From: Desulfomonile tiedjei
GTDB lineage: Bacteria; Desulfobacterota; Desulfomonilia; Desulfomonilales; Desulfomonilaceae
Reading direction: 5' to 3'
Length of the DNA: 22,130 nt
Assembly: GCA_020718965.1 (NCBI GenBank)
Contig: DYRE01000006.1
Coordinates: 1-22,130, forward strand
In this document: one piece after another, positions 1 to 7,879 of the stretch
Layout: each line of letters begins with the position of its first letter
Position numbering within the stretch: position 1 is the first letter of the stretch
The notes under the pieces: model-generated
Told to the model about the DNA's origin: nothing
Database searches by the model: none
What the model saw: the letters and a program-made list of their open reading frames with translations, nothing else
Program-made: the position numbers and the translations under genes

Positions 1-172
1 TGTAATCGGTTGAAAGCTCTTTGAATCCTTGAAAAGAGTAAGAACAGCCTGCATAAAAGACCACCGGAAGCTCAAAAGAAGCAAAGATTGGTCACCGTTG
101 AGAAATTGTCTACAATCATGGTTCCTTATTGAACAAAGCTAAAACAAACGTATTCAGGTTTATTAATTTCAA

Positions 173-922
173 CTAATAGGCCCCTTTGCCACTTAGAACA
201 GCAGGTATTGTTTTCAATAGAAGTTTTAGGTCGAGCCAAAGCGATTGACTCTCTATGTATTCAACATCCAGATTAACTTGATGAGCAAAATCGATCTCGC
301 TTCTTCCACCAACTTGCCAGAAACAGGTGAGCCCCGGGGTCACCTCCAGTCTTCGACGATCATTTAGTGTGTATTGTTCAACTTCTTTGGGAGGATGTGG
401 GCGAGGGCCGACTAACGACATGTCTCCTTTAAGCACATTGTATAATTGAGGAAGCTCATCTATGCTCAGCTTGCGTATCACCCTACCGATTCTGGTGATT
501 CTGGGGTCCTCTCTTATCTTGAAAATCACGCCTCCTGTTTCATTTTGTTCGAAAAGATCTTCCTTCAGTTGTTCCGCATTTGTAATCATTGAGCGAAATT
601 TGTACATCTTGAATGTCTTCCCCCATTTTCCCGCTCGTTCAGACACGAACATCACAGGCCCACCATCTTCCAGTTTTATCAGCAATGCTGTGATTCCAAG
701 AATTGGAGATAAAATGATGAGACCCAGAAACGCTCCCAAGGTATCCAGAGTTCTCTTGACAACTTTAGTGCCTCCGACCACAAGTTTCCAAACCGTCTTC
801 TTGCTCTTGTACCTAAGCCACTGTTTCCAACGTGAGATTCTGATGCCGTCTCTAGCGTACTTCCGGTACAGTCTTTCCATTAACTCATGGTCACGTTCAA
901 AGTTTTGGTCCATCTTGGTCAT
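173..922 (-). CDS. Bacterial sugar transferase (monotopic polyprenyl-phosphate phosphoglycosyl transferase)
   Basis: This 249-residue protein belongs to the WcaJ/PglC-type sugar transferase family, which moves a sugar-1-phosphate from a nucleotide sugar to undecaprenyl phosphate at the inner membrane and starts polysaccharide or O-antigen repeat units. Visible family features are a hydrophobic re-entrant helix at about residues 62-82 with a Pro near 73, MYKFRSM (106-112), DPRITRIGR (139-147), SIDELPQL (153-160) with the D155-E156 pair expected to be catalytic, KGDMSLVGPRP (165-175), and PGLTCFWQVGGRSEI. It lacks the four-helix N-terminal domain of long WcaJ proteins; instead it has about 55 basic, charged residues before the membrane segment. 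The ATG at 922 is used, although its ribosome binding site is weak. It follows the receiver-phosphatase gene on the same strand, but a terminator between them suggests separate transcription. The sugar substrate cannot be read from the sequence. Confidence 0.9.
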   Translation of the reverse strand: MTKMDQNFERDHELMERLYRKYARDGIRISRWKQWLRYKSKKTVWKLVVGGTKVVKRTLDTLGAFLGLIILSPILGITALLIKLEDGGPVMFVSERAGKWGKTFKMYKFRSMITNAEQLKEDLFEQNETGGVIFKIREDPRITRIGRVIRKLSIDELPQLYNVLKGDMSLVGPRPHPPKEVEQYTLNDRRRLEVTPGLTCFWQVGGRSEIDFAHQVNLDVEYIESQSLWLDLKLLLKTIPAVLSGKGAY

Positions 923-1061
923 ATATTTTTCAAACTGATTTGCTTATTCCAAAGACTGCCTTGAAATCTGCCTCAGTCTCAAGAAAATTGGCTGCCCGAA
1001 CATTCAGATGTAATCACAATTCGGAAAAGCTTTTATCCCCAAAGACAATACTTCGGAATAC

Positions 1062-1102
1062 AAAAATTCAGTCAGAATTCCCGACAGGAAGGGATATTCT
1101 GA
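1062..1102 (-). terminator. Rho-independent terminator of the receiver-PP2C gene
   Basis: Directly after the TGA at 1105-1103, the minus strand reads TCAGAATATCCC, an 8-nt loop, then GGGAATTCTGA. This is an 11-bp stem with one bulged base (arms 1102-1091 and 1082-1072). Five Ts (1066-1062) follow a few bases later. Position and shape fit an intrinsic terminator separating this gene from the sugar transferase. The U-tract is short and starts a few bases off the stem. Confidence 0.5.
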
Positions 1103-2248
1103 TCAGACTATTGAAGCGAGGAAAATAGTTATGTCATCATCAAATAATTGCGAACCGTGATATGCCACAAGATCATCCATGATCATATTGAGAAGGCTTT
1201 GCGATTCAAGTCTTGAGTTCGCCAAAAATTTTTCCTTGAGCCTTTCGATACCGTAGAATTCATCTGATCCTTCTGAATCAATCGATGGAGACGCTTCTGT
1301 AACACCGTCGGTGAAAATGAGGATTCTGTCCCCAGAATTCAGCTTTATCTTGTCTTCTTCGTAATCCATCCCCATTAAGGCGCCCACCAAGGGTCCTCCC
1401 ACACCCAGTTCCTCGATTTCTCCGTTTCCACTTCTGAGAAGCATGGGTTTCGGATGCCCTGCATTTGTATAAACAAACTCTAGAGTTTGAAGATCCAGTA
1501 TGCCATAAAAAACGGTAAGAAAGTCGGAATCCGGAAGAATGCCGAACATCTGATCATTTATAACTCTAAGAAGCTCTGCGGGGGAGTGTGTAGTGCTTGC
1601 GAATGACTGAAAAGCCATCTTGAACATTGCTCCCACCATTGCCGATGCGACCCCATGTCCAGAGACATCGACTTCAGCAAATCCGATGTTGGACGATCCG
1701 AGTTCAATAACGTCATAAAAGTCTCCACCGGCTGGTGAAACTGGCTTGTATAAAGCTGCAAATTGAATCCCGTCAACTACAGGAAATTCTTCAGGCAATA
1801 AAGACCGCTGTAATTGGGAGGCCATTTCCATTTCCCTCGCCATTACTCGGTTTCTAGCCTCAATTTCCTTGCGAGCCTCATAAAGGGCGAGGTGATTCTT
1901 GACCTTTATCCGAAGTTCCTGTCTATCATAGGGCTTGGTAATGTAGTCAACAGCGCCGGCTTCAAGTCCTGTTTCCCGGCTCTTGGAATCTTCGAGGGCC
2001 GTAAGAAATATTACTGGCACAGCAGGTTGTATGATCCCTGATTTCAATATTTCAAAAGTTTCGAATCCATTCAGTCCCGGCATTTCTATATCCAGCAGTA
2101 CGAGATCAGGAGGTTCTAGCTGGGCCTTTTCTATGGCCTCTTGCCCCGATTCAGCGGAGATAACGTTGTAGTTCTTGGTTAACATCGTCTCCAGGATACG
2201 TCGGCTCATGGGGTGGTCTTCGACTACCAAGACTTTGGATCGGTTCAT
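1103..2248 (-). CDS. Response regulator with C-terminal PP2C/SpoIIE (RsbU-like) serine phosphatase
   Basis: The 381-residue product has two domains. Residues 1-120 are a CheY-like receiver with acidic pocket E10/D11, phospho-acceptor D53 (LLDIEMPG), a Thr in FLTAL and K105 (TKPYD). A linker helix (about 120-150) leads into a SpoIIE/PP2C phosphatase with GGDFYD (174-179), DVSGHG (194-199), an IFTDGVTEA motif and a terminal DDDITIFL. Such proteins dephosphorylate anti-sigma-factor antagonists after receiver phosphorylation, in partner-switching control. The PP2C metal-binding aspartates are all present, so an active enzyme is expected. No partner kinase, anti-sigma factor or antagonist lies in the window, so the target is unknown. 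A TTG at 2284 would add 12 residues, but the receiver homology starts right after the ATG at 2248, which has a GATGGA stretch upstream. Confidence 0.9.
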   Translation of the reverse strand: MNRSKVLVVEDHPMSRRILETMLTKNYNVISAESGQEAIEKAQLEPPDLVLLDIEMPGLNGFETFEILKSGIIQPAVPVIFLTALEDSKSRETGLEAGAVDYITKPYDRQELRIKVKNHLALYEARKEIEARNRVMAREMEMASQLQRSLLPEEFPVVDGIQFAALYKPVSPAGGDFYDVIELGSSNIGFAEVDVSGHGVASAMVGAMFKMAFQSFASTTHSPAELLRVINDQMFGILPDSDFLTVFYGILDLQTLEFVYTNAGHPKPMLLRSGNGEIEELGVGGPLVGALMGMDYEEDKIKLNSGDRILIFTDGVTEASPSIDSEGSDEFYGIERLKEKFLANSRLESQSLLNMIMDDLVAYHGSQLFDDDITIFLASIV

Positions 2249-2334
2249 TTCGTTTTTTCCATCTTTTAACGTTGGGCCGGACAAAAACTATTTAACTGAT
2301 TTTCTTATTAAATTGAATAGTTAACATATAAGAG

Positions 2335-2383
2335 AAAAAAAAACAACTGAGATTGTCCGTTCATTGAAGTTTTGCCAAGTTGT
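2335..2383 (-). terminator. Possible terminator downstream of the RqcH gene
   Basis: On the minus strand, ACAACT (2383-2378) can pair with AGTTGT (2348-2343) across a 29-nt loop, and a run of nine Ts (2343-2335) follows at once. The stem is only 6 bp and the loop is long, so the T-run is the stronger half of the evidence. Confidence 0.3.
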
Positions 2384-2384
2384 G

Positions 2385-2404
2385 ACTGTAATATCGTTTA
2401 CAGT
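2385..2404. repeat. 7-bp perfect inverted repeat after the RqcH gene
   Basis: ACTGTAA (2385-2391) and TTACAGT (2398-2404) form a perfect inverted repeat around a 6-nt loop, ten bases beyond the stop codon of the RqcH gene and about 135 bases upstream of the receiver-phosphatase ATG. It has no T-run directly after it on either strand. It could be a processing or 3'-end hairpin of the upstream transcript, or an operator for the downstream gene. Confidence 0.35.
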
Positions 2405-2413
2405 TAGAGCCAT

Positions 2414-3976
2414 CTAATTTGTCGGTTTTCGATCAGGATGCTCCGGGTTGGAACTTTTGTCCAGGTTAACCAATAATGAGTTGTGTTTCTTTACACTAAC
2501 AAGTCCGGGAAACGCCCCCCTAGCTTTGACCACATTAACGGCGTCAGTAAACATTACCTCCACTTTTCCCGAATCTTTCATCTTTGAATTTCTCGCTGCG
2601 ATAGTTGCGCAATGCATTATGTCAAGATCGGAAACTTCTTTCAAATCTCTGCAGACAAGAATGACGTGAGACCCAGCAGTATCCTTCGCGTGAAACCATA
2701 TGTCCCCTTTTCTGGCTTTGTGCTTGGTAACAAAATCATTACCGTTGGCGCTCTTGCCGACAAGGACTGGTAAACCAGAGGGACTAACCATTTCACTGTA
2801 ATTTTTACCGCCGCTTGAAACGAGGTCATTTTTGCGGGATTTTTTCGCTGAATTTCCTTTGACTGGATTACCACGCTGGTCAAATTCTTTAAACAGGAAT
2901 TCCAGATCCTCCTGGCTCTTTGCCTCTTTTACAAAGAACAACATTTCTTCCAGAAATTCCTTTTCTTCACTGGCCTGGGTCAACCTTGATCTGGCTATCT
3001 CTATTCCTCTCTTGCCCTTAGCCGACTTGGCAAAAAGCTTTTGCATGTTGGATACGGCATCCAGCGCTGGTTCCAGCGTAATGACCTGCATCTCGCCTGT
3101 CTCCCAGTCAGGAACTTCAACTGAAGGTTGTCCTTTTATTATTTTTTTTAAAACTGTTTTCAACAGTTCTCCTTGTCTGGATTTTTCGATAAAAATCTCC
3201 AATTTATTGATATCATGATGTATCTTTGTGATTCGATTAGTCGTTGATCTGATTCTCGCCTGAATCGGCCTGGAAACCTGTCGTCTAAGATTTTCTAGTA
3301 ACGAGTCAACCAATATATGGCTGAAAGAGATATCGGCCATATCATTGACATTTTTTTCATTCGAATCCCATTCAGAATTGGCAACAGTGGCATCGGGTTT
3401 GTAAGCTGCAGACTTAGTTTGACTTGCCTGAGACAAATAATTTTCCAATGTTCCCGACTCTGATTGTGACTGATTGGGGTTCTTAGGTGGATTCTGGTAT
3501 TCAATACCCGGCATTACAGCTCTGTTTCCAAAATCTTTATGAGGAATATGGCGCAAGCTGTCCATGATCAGGTTGGTGTTTGCGTCAACCAGCAATATAT
3601 TGGAATCCCTACCCAAAAGTTCGAGAACAAGATTTCGTTCAGCAATCGAATCTGAAATTCGTAGCTGACACAATACGTAGACTATACGATCGTCGCCTTT
3701 GCACCAAACCCTACTTATGCGAGCGTTCGTCAAATGAGCCCTTAGATATGAACAGAATTGTGGTGGTCTGGGCGGATTGATCAAACGGAGTTTTGTAAGA
3801 TGTATCCTTCCAAGCTTCGGGTCGGCGCTTAGAATAAGCCTTCTTTCGCCAGCGCCTGGTTGATATATTTTTAGTCCTATTTCTCTTGAAAGAGGCTGAA
3901 AAATTTTTGAAATCATTCCTCCCTTAAGTTCATGGTCTAATTCTTTAGCAATTTGCATCATCATGGAGTGATCCAT
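2414..3976 (-). CDS. rqcH: NFACT family protein, RqcH (Rqc2) homologue of ribosome-associated quality control
   Basis: This 520-residue protein has the NFACT layout: NFACT-N (about 1-160), a variable linker, helix-hairpin and coiled-coil segments (about 225-360), and NFACT-R (about 395-505). RqcH binds 50S subunits carrying stalled peptidyl-tRNA and recruits tRNA-Ala to build alanine tails that mark the chain for degradation. The DR pair needed for tRNA recruitment in characterised homologues appears as D96-R97, LLGRDSNILLVD (120-131) is conserved, and NFACT-R carries DIWFHAKD (425-432) followed by AGSHVIL. The ATG at 3976 fits the family N-terminus. Residues 165-215 are rich in Q, S, N and K and look like a flexible insertion. 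Older annotations call this family fibronectin-binding protein, which should not be taken as its role. It is transcribed divergently from the PLP decarboxylase. Confidence 0.88.
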   Translation of the reverse strand: MDHSMMMQIAKELDHELKGGMISKIFQPLSREIGLKIYQPGAGERRLILSADPKLGRIHLTKLRLINPPRPPQFCSYLRAHLTNARISRVWCKGDDRIVYVLCQLRISDSIAERNLVLELLGRDSNILLVDANTNLIMDSLRHIPHKDFGNRAVMPGIEYQNPPKNPNQSQSESGTLENYLSQASQTKSAAYKPDATVANSEWDSNEKNVNDMADISFSHILVDSLLENLRRQVSRPIQARIRSTTNRITKIHHDINKLEIFIEKSRQGELLKTVLKKIIKGQPSVEVPDWETGEMQVITLEPALDAVSNMQKLFAKSAKGKRGIEIARSRLTQASEEKEFLEEMLFFVKEAKSQEDLEFLFKEFDQRGNPVKGNSAKKSRKNDLVSSGGKNYSEMVSPSGLPVLVGKSANGNDFVTKHKARKGDIWFHAKDTAGSHVILVCRDLKEVSDLDIMHCATIAARNSKMKDSGKVEVMFTDAVNVVKARGAFPGLVSVKKHNSLLVNLDKSSNPEHPDRKPTN

Positions 3977-4049
3977 CTAAATTCTCTCACCTCTTCCCTG
4001 CATTCTTAATTTTACCGAGTGGCACGTTTACGAACTGTTCCCCTGCCGT

Positions 4050-4079
4050 TTGACAGGCGTATAACCGTCTGTTAAGAAT
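4050..4079 (+). promoter_or_regulatory. Candidate sigma-70-type promoter of the decarboxylase operon
   Basis: A perfect TTGACA (4050-4055) is followed after 18 bases by AAGAAT (4074-4079, four of six matches to TATAAT), in the 214-bp divergent region between the RqcH gene and the decarboxylase. It would leave a 5' leader of roughly 105 bases. The -10 match is modest, so this is only a candidate. Confidence 0.35.
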
Positions 4080-4190
4080 TATCGCTAACTTATGTCTCAT
4101 TCGATGTAAGAAAGCCGCAAAATGAATCAGGTTGCAAATCTCTGTTGAATGAGCGTTTAATCGAGACCCTTAAATTTCCGGGGAATCATA

Positions 4191-5582
4191 ATGACACTGG
4201 AAAAGAAAACTCTGTATCTGCTTCCTGAAGCGCTTGAAATTCTTGAAAACGGTTTCAAAAACTTACCCCAAACTTGTTATTCTATAGATCTCAATGCGAT
4301 TAGAAAAGTTCTCAATGAAGTAGCTCTTCGAATGCAAGACAATTATCCTTACCACCATCCATATTACATTGGCCAGATGCTAAAGCCACCCCACCCTATA
4401 GCCCGTCTGGCTTATACCTTATCATTATGGATAAACCCAAATAATCATGCGTTGGATGGTGGCCGAGCCAGCTCCGCCATGGAAAAAGAGGCTGTGGCCC
4501 AGATTGCAAAAATGTTCGGATGGGAAGCGTTTCTCGGCCATCTGTGTGGTGGAGGCACGATGGCGAATCTTGAAGCGCTTTGGGTCTCTCGGTGTTTAAG
4601 GCCGGGACAGAAGATACTGGCTTCCCAGCAGGCTCATTATACCCACAATAGAATCTGTTCAGTATTAAATATACCTTTTGAATCGATAAATGTGGACACC
4701 AACGCCCGAATGGACCCAGTATCCTTGAGAAGGGTCCTGGATGACGGGAATGTGGGGACCGTAGTAGTCACTATTGGCACAACCGCCACTGGGTCGGTTG
4801 ACCCATTGCCGGAAATTCTGAAGCTTCAGAAATCCTATGGATTCAGAATTCACGCGGATGCCGCCTATGGAGGATATTTCATACTCGCCCAGAACCTGGA
4901 GACGCAGACCCGCGCGACCTACGATGTAATAAGTCAAGTTGACTCAATGGTCGTTGATCCCCACAAGCACGGGCTACAACCCTATGGTTGCGGATGTGTA
5001 ATTTTCAGGGACCCTTCCGTCGGAACTTTTTACAAGCATGAATCGCCCTATACATATTTTTCGTCTTCTGAACTTCATCTGGGGGAGATCAGCCTTGAGT
5101 GTTCCAGGCCCGGGTCTTCCGCAGTTGCGCTTTGGGCGACTCAGCGATTGTTACCCATGGTTCGTGGGGGAGTTTTTGCCGGAAATTTGACCGATTGCCG
5201 TTTCGCCGCTCTGGAGTTGTTCAATCGAATCAGTTCTGATGCAAGGTTTTTGACCGGCTTGCGACCAGAACTCGACATTGTTGTATGGGCGATAAAAAGC
5301 GAGTCGTCTTCCGAATCTTCCAGATTGTCCGACGAAGTTTTCGAGGCGGCCTCACGCTCAGACTTGCATCTTGCAAAAGCAAATTTGCCTATGAGTCTGT
5401 TTCTAGGAACCTGGAAGGATTTTAAATGGGATCAGGATTACGTCACCTGTTTGAGAAGCGTTTTGATGAAACCAGATTCACTAAATATGTTGGATAATAT
5501 CTGGAATATCCTTTCTAAAACTGTCGATGAAACGCTCAAAAAAAGTAGACAACTGAAAGGAGAAATCTCATCAGACGATTGA
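4191..5582 (+). CDS. Pyridoxal-phosphate-dependent group II amino acid decarboxylase
   Basis: The 463-residue product is a fold-type I PLP decarboxylase of the group II family (glutamate, aspartate, tyrosine and aromatic amino acid decarboxylases). The PLP lysine is K259 in DPHKHG (257-261). D223 of HADAAYGG would contact the pyridine nitrogen, and H149 (QQAHYTHN) is placed to stack on the ring. The GGGTMANLEAL segment (120-130) and SRPGSSAVALW (305-315) are also typical. The length is normal for the family. The substrate cannot be decided from motifs; tyrosine, aspartate or glutamate are all possible. It is the first gene of a tight unit: its TGA overlaps the TTG start of the PHP gene by two bases, so the two are probably translationally coupled. 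Start ATG 4191 fits the beginning of recognisable sequence. Confidence 0.85.
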   Translation: MTLEKKTLYLLPEALEILENGFKNLPQTCYSIDLNAIRKVLNEVALRMQDNYPYHHPYYIGQMLKPPHPIARLAYTLSLWINPNNHALDGGRASSAMEKEAVAQIAKMFGWEAFLGHLCGGGTMANLEALWVSRCLRPGQKILASQQAHYTHNRICSVLNIPFESINVDTNARMDPVSLRRVLDDGNVGTVVVTIGTTATGSVDPLPEILKLQKSYGFRIHADAAYGGYFILAQNLETQTRATYDVISQVDSMVVDPHKHGLQPYGCGCVIFRDPSVGTFYKHESPYTYFSSSELHLGEISLECSRPGSSAVALWATQRLLPMVRGGVFAGNLTDCRFAALELFNRISSDARFLTGLRPELDIVVWAIKSESSSESSRLSDEVFEAASRSDLHLAKANLPMSLFLGTWKDFKWDQDYVTCLRSVLMKPDSLNMLDNIWNILSKTVDETLKKSRQLKGEISSDD

Positions 5583-6469
5583 AATCACTTGCCAGGTTCG
5601 CTCCGGGGCCTTCTATAGACCTTCACACGCACAGCAACATGTCTGACGGGACCATGAGCCCATCGGAACTCATGCAACTCGCTTCCACAATTGGTTTACG
5701 GGCGATAGCGCTGACTGATCACGATACTCTGGATGGTTTGGAACCAGCGATATCGGCTGTAAGAGAATTTGAACTTGACCTGGAAGTTGTGCCGGGTGTT
5801 GAAATTAGCGCCGAATACGACTATGGAATTTTACACATTCTCGGATTCTTCATTCGATCCGATGATTCCGAATTACAAAAATCTCTCAACTTTCTGAGAA
5901 TTCAGAGACAGTCGAGAATCGCGAAGATTCTTTCCAAGCTTGTGGCTCAAAATGTTTTTATCAGGGAAGAAGAGGTTAAGAAGGTTGCAACGGGAGGAGT
6001 TCCAGGACGTCCACACCTTGCAAGTCTAATGTTCAGAAAAGGCTATGTTAAGACTATGCAGGAGGCGTTTGACAGATATCTCAGGAAGGGGGCTTGCGCC
6101 TACGTGCCAAAAGTCAAGTTGCCGGCGTACAAAGCTTGCCAGTTGATCGTATCGGCGGGAGGAATACCTGTCATCGCCCATCCTTATTCACTGAATCAGG
6201 ATGATCCGGATCGTTTTGAGGAAGTCCTCCTGTCTCTTATAGACATGGGTTTACAAGGAATCGAGGCTTATTATCCAAAACACACAAAAGACCAAACGAG
6301 AATGTACGTTAGGTTAGCATCAAAATTTGACCTGGTAGTTTCCGGTGGAACCGATTTTCATGGCGCCAATAAACCGGGGGTCAAACTAGGAGAGTTTCCT
6401 GACAGGAATCCGTTGCCGTATTCTCTCCTCGAAGAAATGAAGAAGCGCTTGCATACCATTAGTAGATAG
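5579..6469 (+). CDS. PHP-domain phosphoesterase (RNase AM / nucleoside 3',5'-bisphosphate phosphatase family)
   Basis: This 296-residue protein is a YciV/TrpH-type PHP hydrolase. Members remove phosphates from nucleoside 3',5'-bisphosphates or trim 5' ends of RNA, using several metal ions. Metal-site motifs are visible in order: DLHTHSNMSDG (14-24), LTDHDT (45-50), PGVEIS (72-77), HILGF (86-90), VIAHPYSL near residue 205 and GTDFHG near 262. The length matches the family. The start is unusual: the usable TTG at 5579 overlaps the upstream stop codon, and an AGGAG (5558-5562) lies 16 bases upstream, which is far. An in-frame ATC at 5570 would sit at 7 bases from that site. The gene lies between an amino acid decarboxylase and a phosphodiesterase-like hydrolase, a pairing with no obvious shared pathway. 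Confidence 0.85.
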   Translation: MKSLARFAPGPSIDLHTHSNMSDGTMSPSELMQLASTIGLRAIALTDHDTLDGLEPAISAVREFELDLEVVPGVEISAEYDYGILHILGFFIRSDDSELQKSLNFLRIQRQSRIAKILSKLVAQNVFIREEEVKKVATGGVPGRPHLASLMFRKGYVKTMQEAFDRYLRKGACAYVPKVKLPAYKACQLIVSAGGIPVIAHPYSLNQDDPDRFEEVLLSLIDMGLQGIEAYYPKHTKDQTRMYVRLASKFDLVVSGGTDFHGANKPGVKLGEFPDRNPLPYSLLEEMKKRLHTISR

Positions 6470-6482
6470 GATCTATTTGAAG

Positions 6483-7805
6483 ATGTCAGATTTTAACAGA
6501 ATAGCTTTTGTGGGATTGGATGGGGTTCCGTATTCACTGCTGAATTATTTTTTCGAATCGTCAGTAATGCCGGGGTTAAGAGAAATTGCCGCAGCGGGAA
6601 CATTCGTCCCTATGAACTCAAGTCTGCCTCCTATCTCAAGTGTAGCCTGGACTTCTTTCATGACCGGCGTTGGTCCGGGGAGTCATGGCATATTCGGATT
6701 CACTGACCTCGAAAACGATCAAATAAAATTGAAGCTTCCGTCTTTTGATGACATCCAGGCCCCGGTAATTTGGAAAAGGCATGCGGAGAAAAAAACCATA
6801 GTGGTGAATCTGCCTTTTACTTATCCGGCTAGGCCCTTAAATGGTATTTTGATTTCTGGCTTCGTGTCCCCCATATTCGAGCGCGCGGTTCAGCCGACGT
6901 CAATGATCCCCTGGCTTAAATCTAAAAACTACAAAATTGATACGGACAACATTAGAGCGCGTCAGGATAGAAACTTTCTTATACAAGACCTTTTTTCAAC
7001 TTTAAGACCTTTAGAAGAAGTTGTTTTCAGTTTGTTTTCAGAACCATGGGATATTTTTATTTTAGTGGTCACAGGAACTGACCGTATCAATCATTTTCTT
7101 TTTGACGCGTTGCAGAATACAGATCACCCTCTTAACGAGAATGCCATATCGTACTACCGTAGAGTAGACAACTTTGTGAGTAGGTTTTTGGAAAGGCTTG
7201 ATATTAGAACTCGTAAGGTAATTTTGTCCGATCACGGTTTCACAGACCTCAAGATACACGTAAACTTGAACCGCCTTTTGCAATCATTGGGTTACTTGAG
7301 CTTTGATTCCCCTGCACCGCAGGACATTTCCAGTGTGAGCCAGAAATCGGACGCGTTTGCAATGGACCCGACTCGGATTTACCTGAATTCCATTAAAAGG
7401 TTCAGAAATGGAAAGCTCTCTGAAGCCCAGGCCACTGAAAAAGCGTTCAGGATAAAAAATGATCTTTCAAGATTCATGAAATCTGATTTGGGTGTAGCTT
7501 CTTCTTGCGGCGACCCCCTCTCTGACGAACCGGTGTTCAAAGAAGTGAAGTTCAAGGAAGAGGTCTACCAAGGACCGTGTTTGGATTTAGCTCCAGATAT
7601 TGTTGTAATCCCTAACCGCGGATATGACATCAAAGCGTCAGTAACCGCCAAAGCATTGAGCCATCATGACATATTTACAGGCACACACACTCATGACGAC
7701 GCCTTTATAATAGTTGGCGACAAACAGTCTGATGTCGATATGTCAAACTTCGAAATTTCAGAAGTTGCCAGTTTGTTGCCATGGGAACGAGGCATTTTCG
7801 GATAG
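6483..7805 (+). CDS. Alkaline-phosphatase-superfamily hydrolase (type I phosphodiesterase/nucleotide pyrophosphatase-like)
   Basis: The product, about 440 residues, has the two-metal site of the nucleotide pyrophosphatase/phosphodiesterase group. Counting from the ATG at 6483, it contains FVGLDGVPY with metal ligand D13, SVAWTSFMTG with the probable nucleophile Thr57, a GTDRINHF ligand pair near 200-204, LSDHGF near 249-252, and a C-terminal GTHTHDDAF histidine. No signal peptide or membrane segment is evident, so it is probably cytoplasmic. Its substrate is not predictable; nucleotide, phospholipid-type and sugar-phosphate diesters are all known in the superfamily. A TTG at 6477 would add two residues; AGGA at 6468-6471 can serve either start. 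It follows the PHP gene within a few bases, consistent with one operon of two phosphoesterases behind the decarboxylase. Confidence 0.75.
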   Translation: MSDFNRIAFVGLDGVPYSLLNYFFESSVMPGLREIAAAGTFVPMNSSLPPISSVAWTSFMTGVGPGSHGIFGFTDLENDQIKLKLPSFDDIQAPVIWKRHAEKKTIVVNLPFTYPARPLNGILISGFVSPIFERAVQPTSMIPWLKSKNYKIDTDNIRARQDRNFLIQDLFSTLRPLEEVVFSLFSEPWDIFILVVTGTDRINHFLFDALQNTDHPLNENAISYYRRVDNFVSRFLERLDIRTRKVILSDHGFTDLKIHVNLNRLLQSLGYLSFDSPAPQDISSVSQKSDAFAMDPTRIYLNSIKRFRNGKLSEAQATEKAFRIKNDLSRFMKSDLGVASSCGDPLSDEPVFKEVKFKEEVYQGPCLDLAPDIVVIPNRGYDIKASVTAKALSHHDIFTGTHTHDDAFIIVGDKQSDVDMSNFEISEVASLLPWERGIFG

Positions 7806-7832
7806 GGTGAGATGCTCAAAGCTCATGAAGGT

Positions 7833-7858
7833 TATAATTTATCCTGGTCGGAACGACC
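7833..7858 (+). promoter_or_regulatory. TATAAT hexamer and small hairpin in the 74-bp gap before trmL
   Basis: The gap between the phosphodiesterase-like gene and trmL holds a perfect TATAAT (7833-7838) without a good -35 partner. A short hairpin GGTCG-GAA-CGACC (7846-7858) follows, with TAATTTT soon after it. These could be a weak promoter for trmL or a weak terminator for the upstream gene. The sequence does not decide between them. Confidence 0.25.
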
Positions 7859-7879
7859 TGTAATTTTGAGTCATGCCTC

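Noticed and set aside
1..119. Possible partial gene on the minus strand starting at ATG 119 with AAGGAA upstream
   Set aside because: The frame meets a TGA after 15 codons. All three minus-strand frames are open after that, so nothing singles out a coding frame, and no protein family is recognisable.
462..938. 158-codon plus-strand open frame over the sugar transferase
   Set aside because: It is antisense to conserved sugar transferase motifs and shows no family signature.
4020..4040. TGGCACG resembling a sigma-54 -24 box
   Set aside because: The -12 GC element is not present at the required spacing (CGAA is found instead of TTGC).
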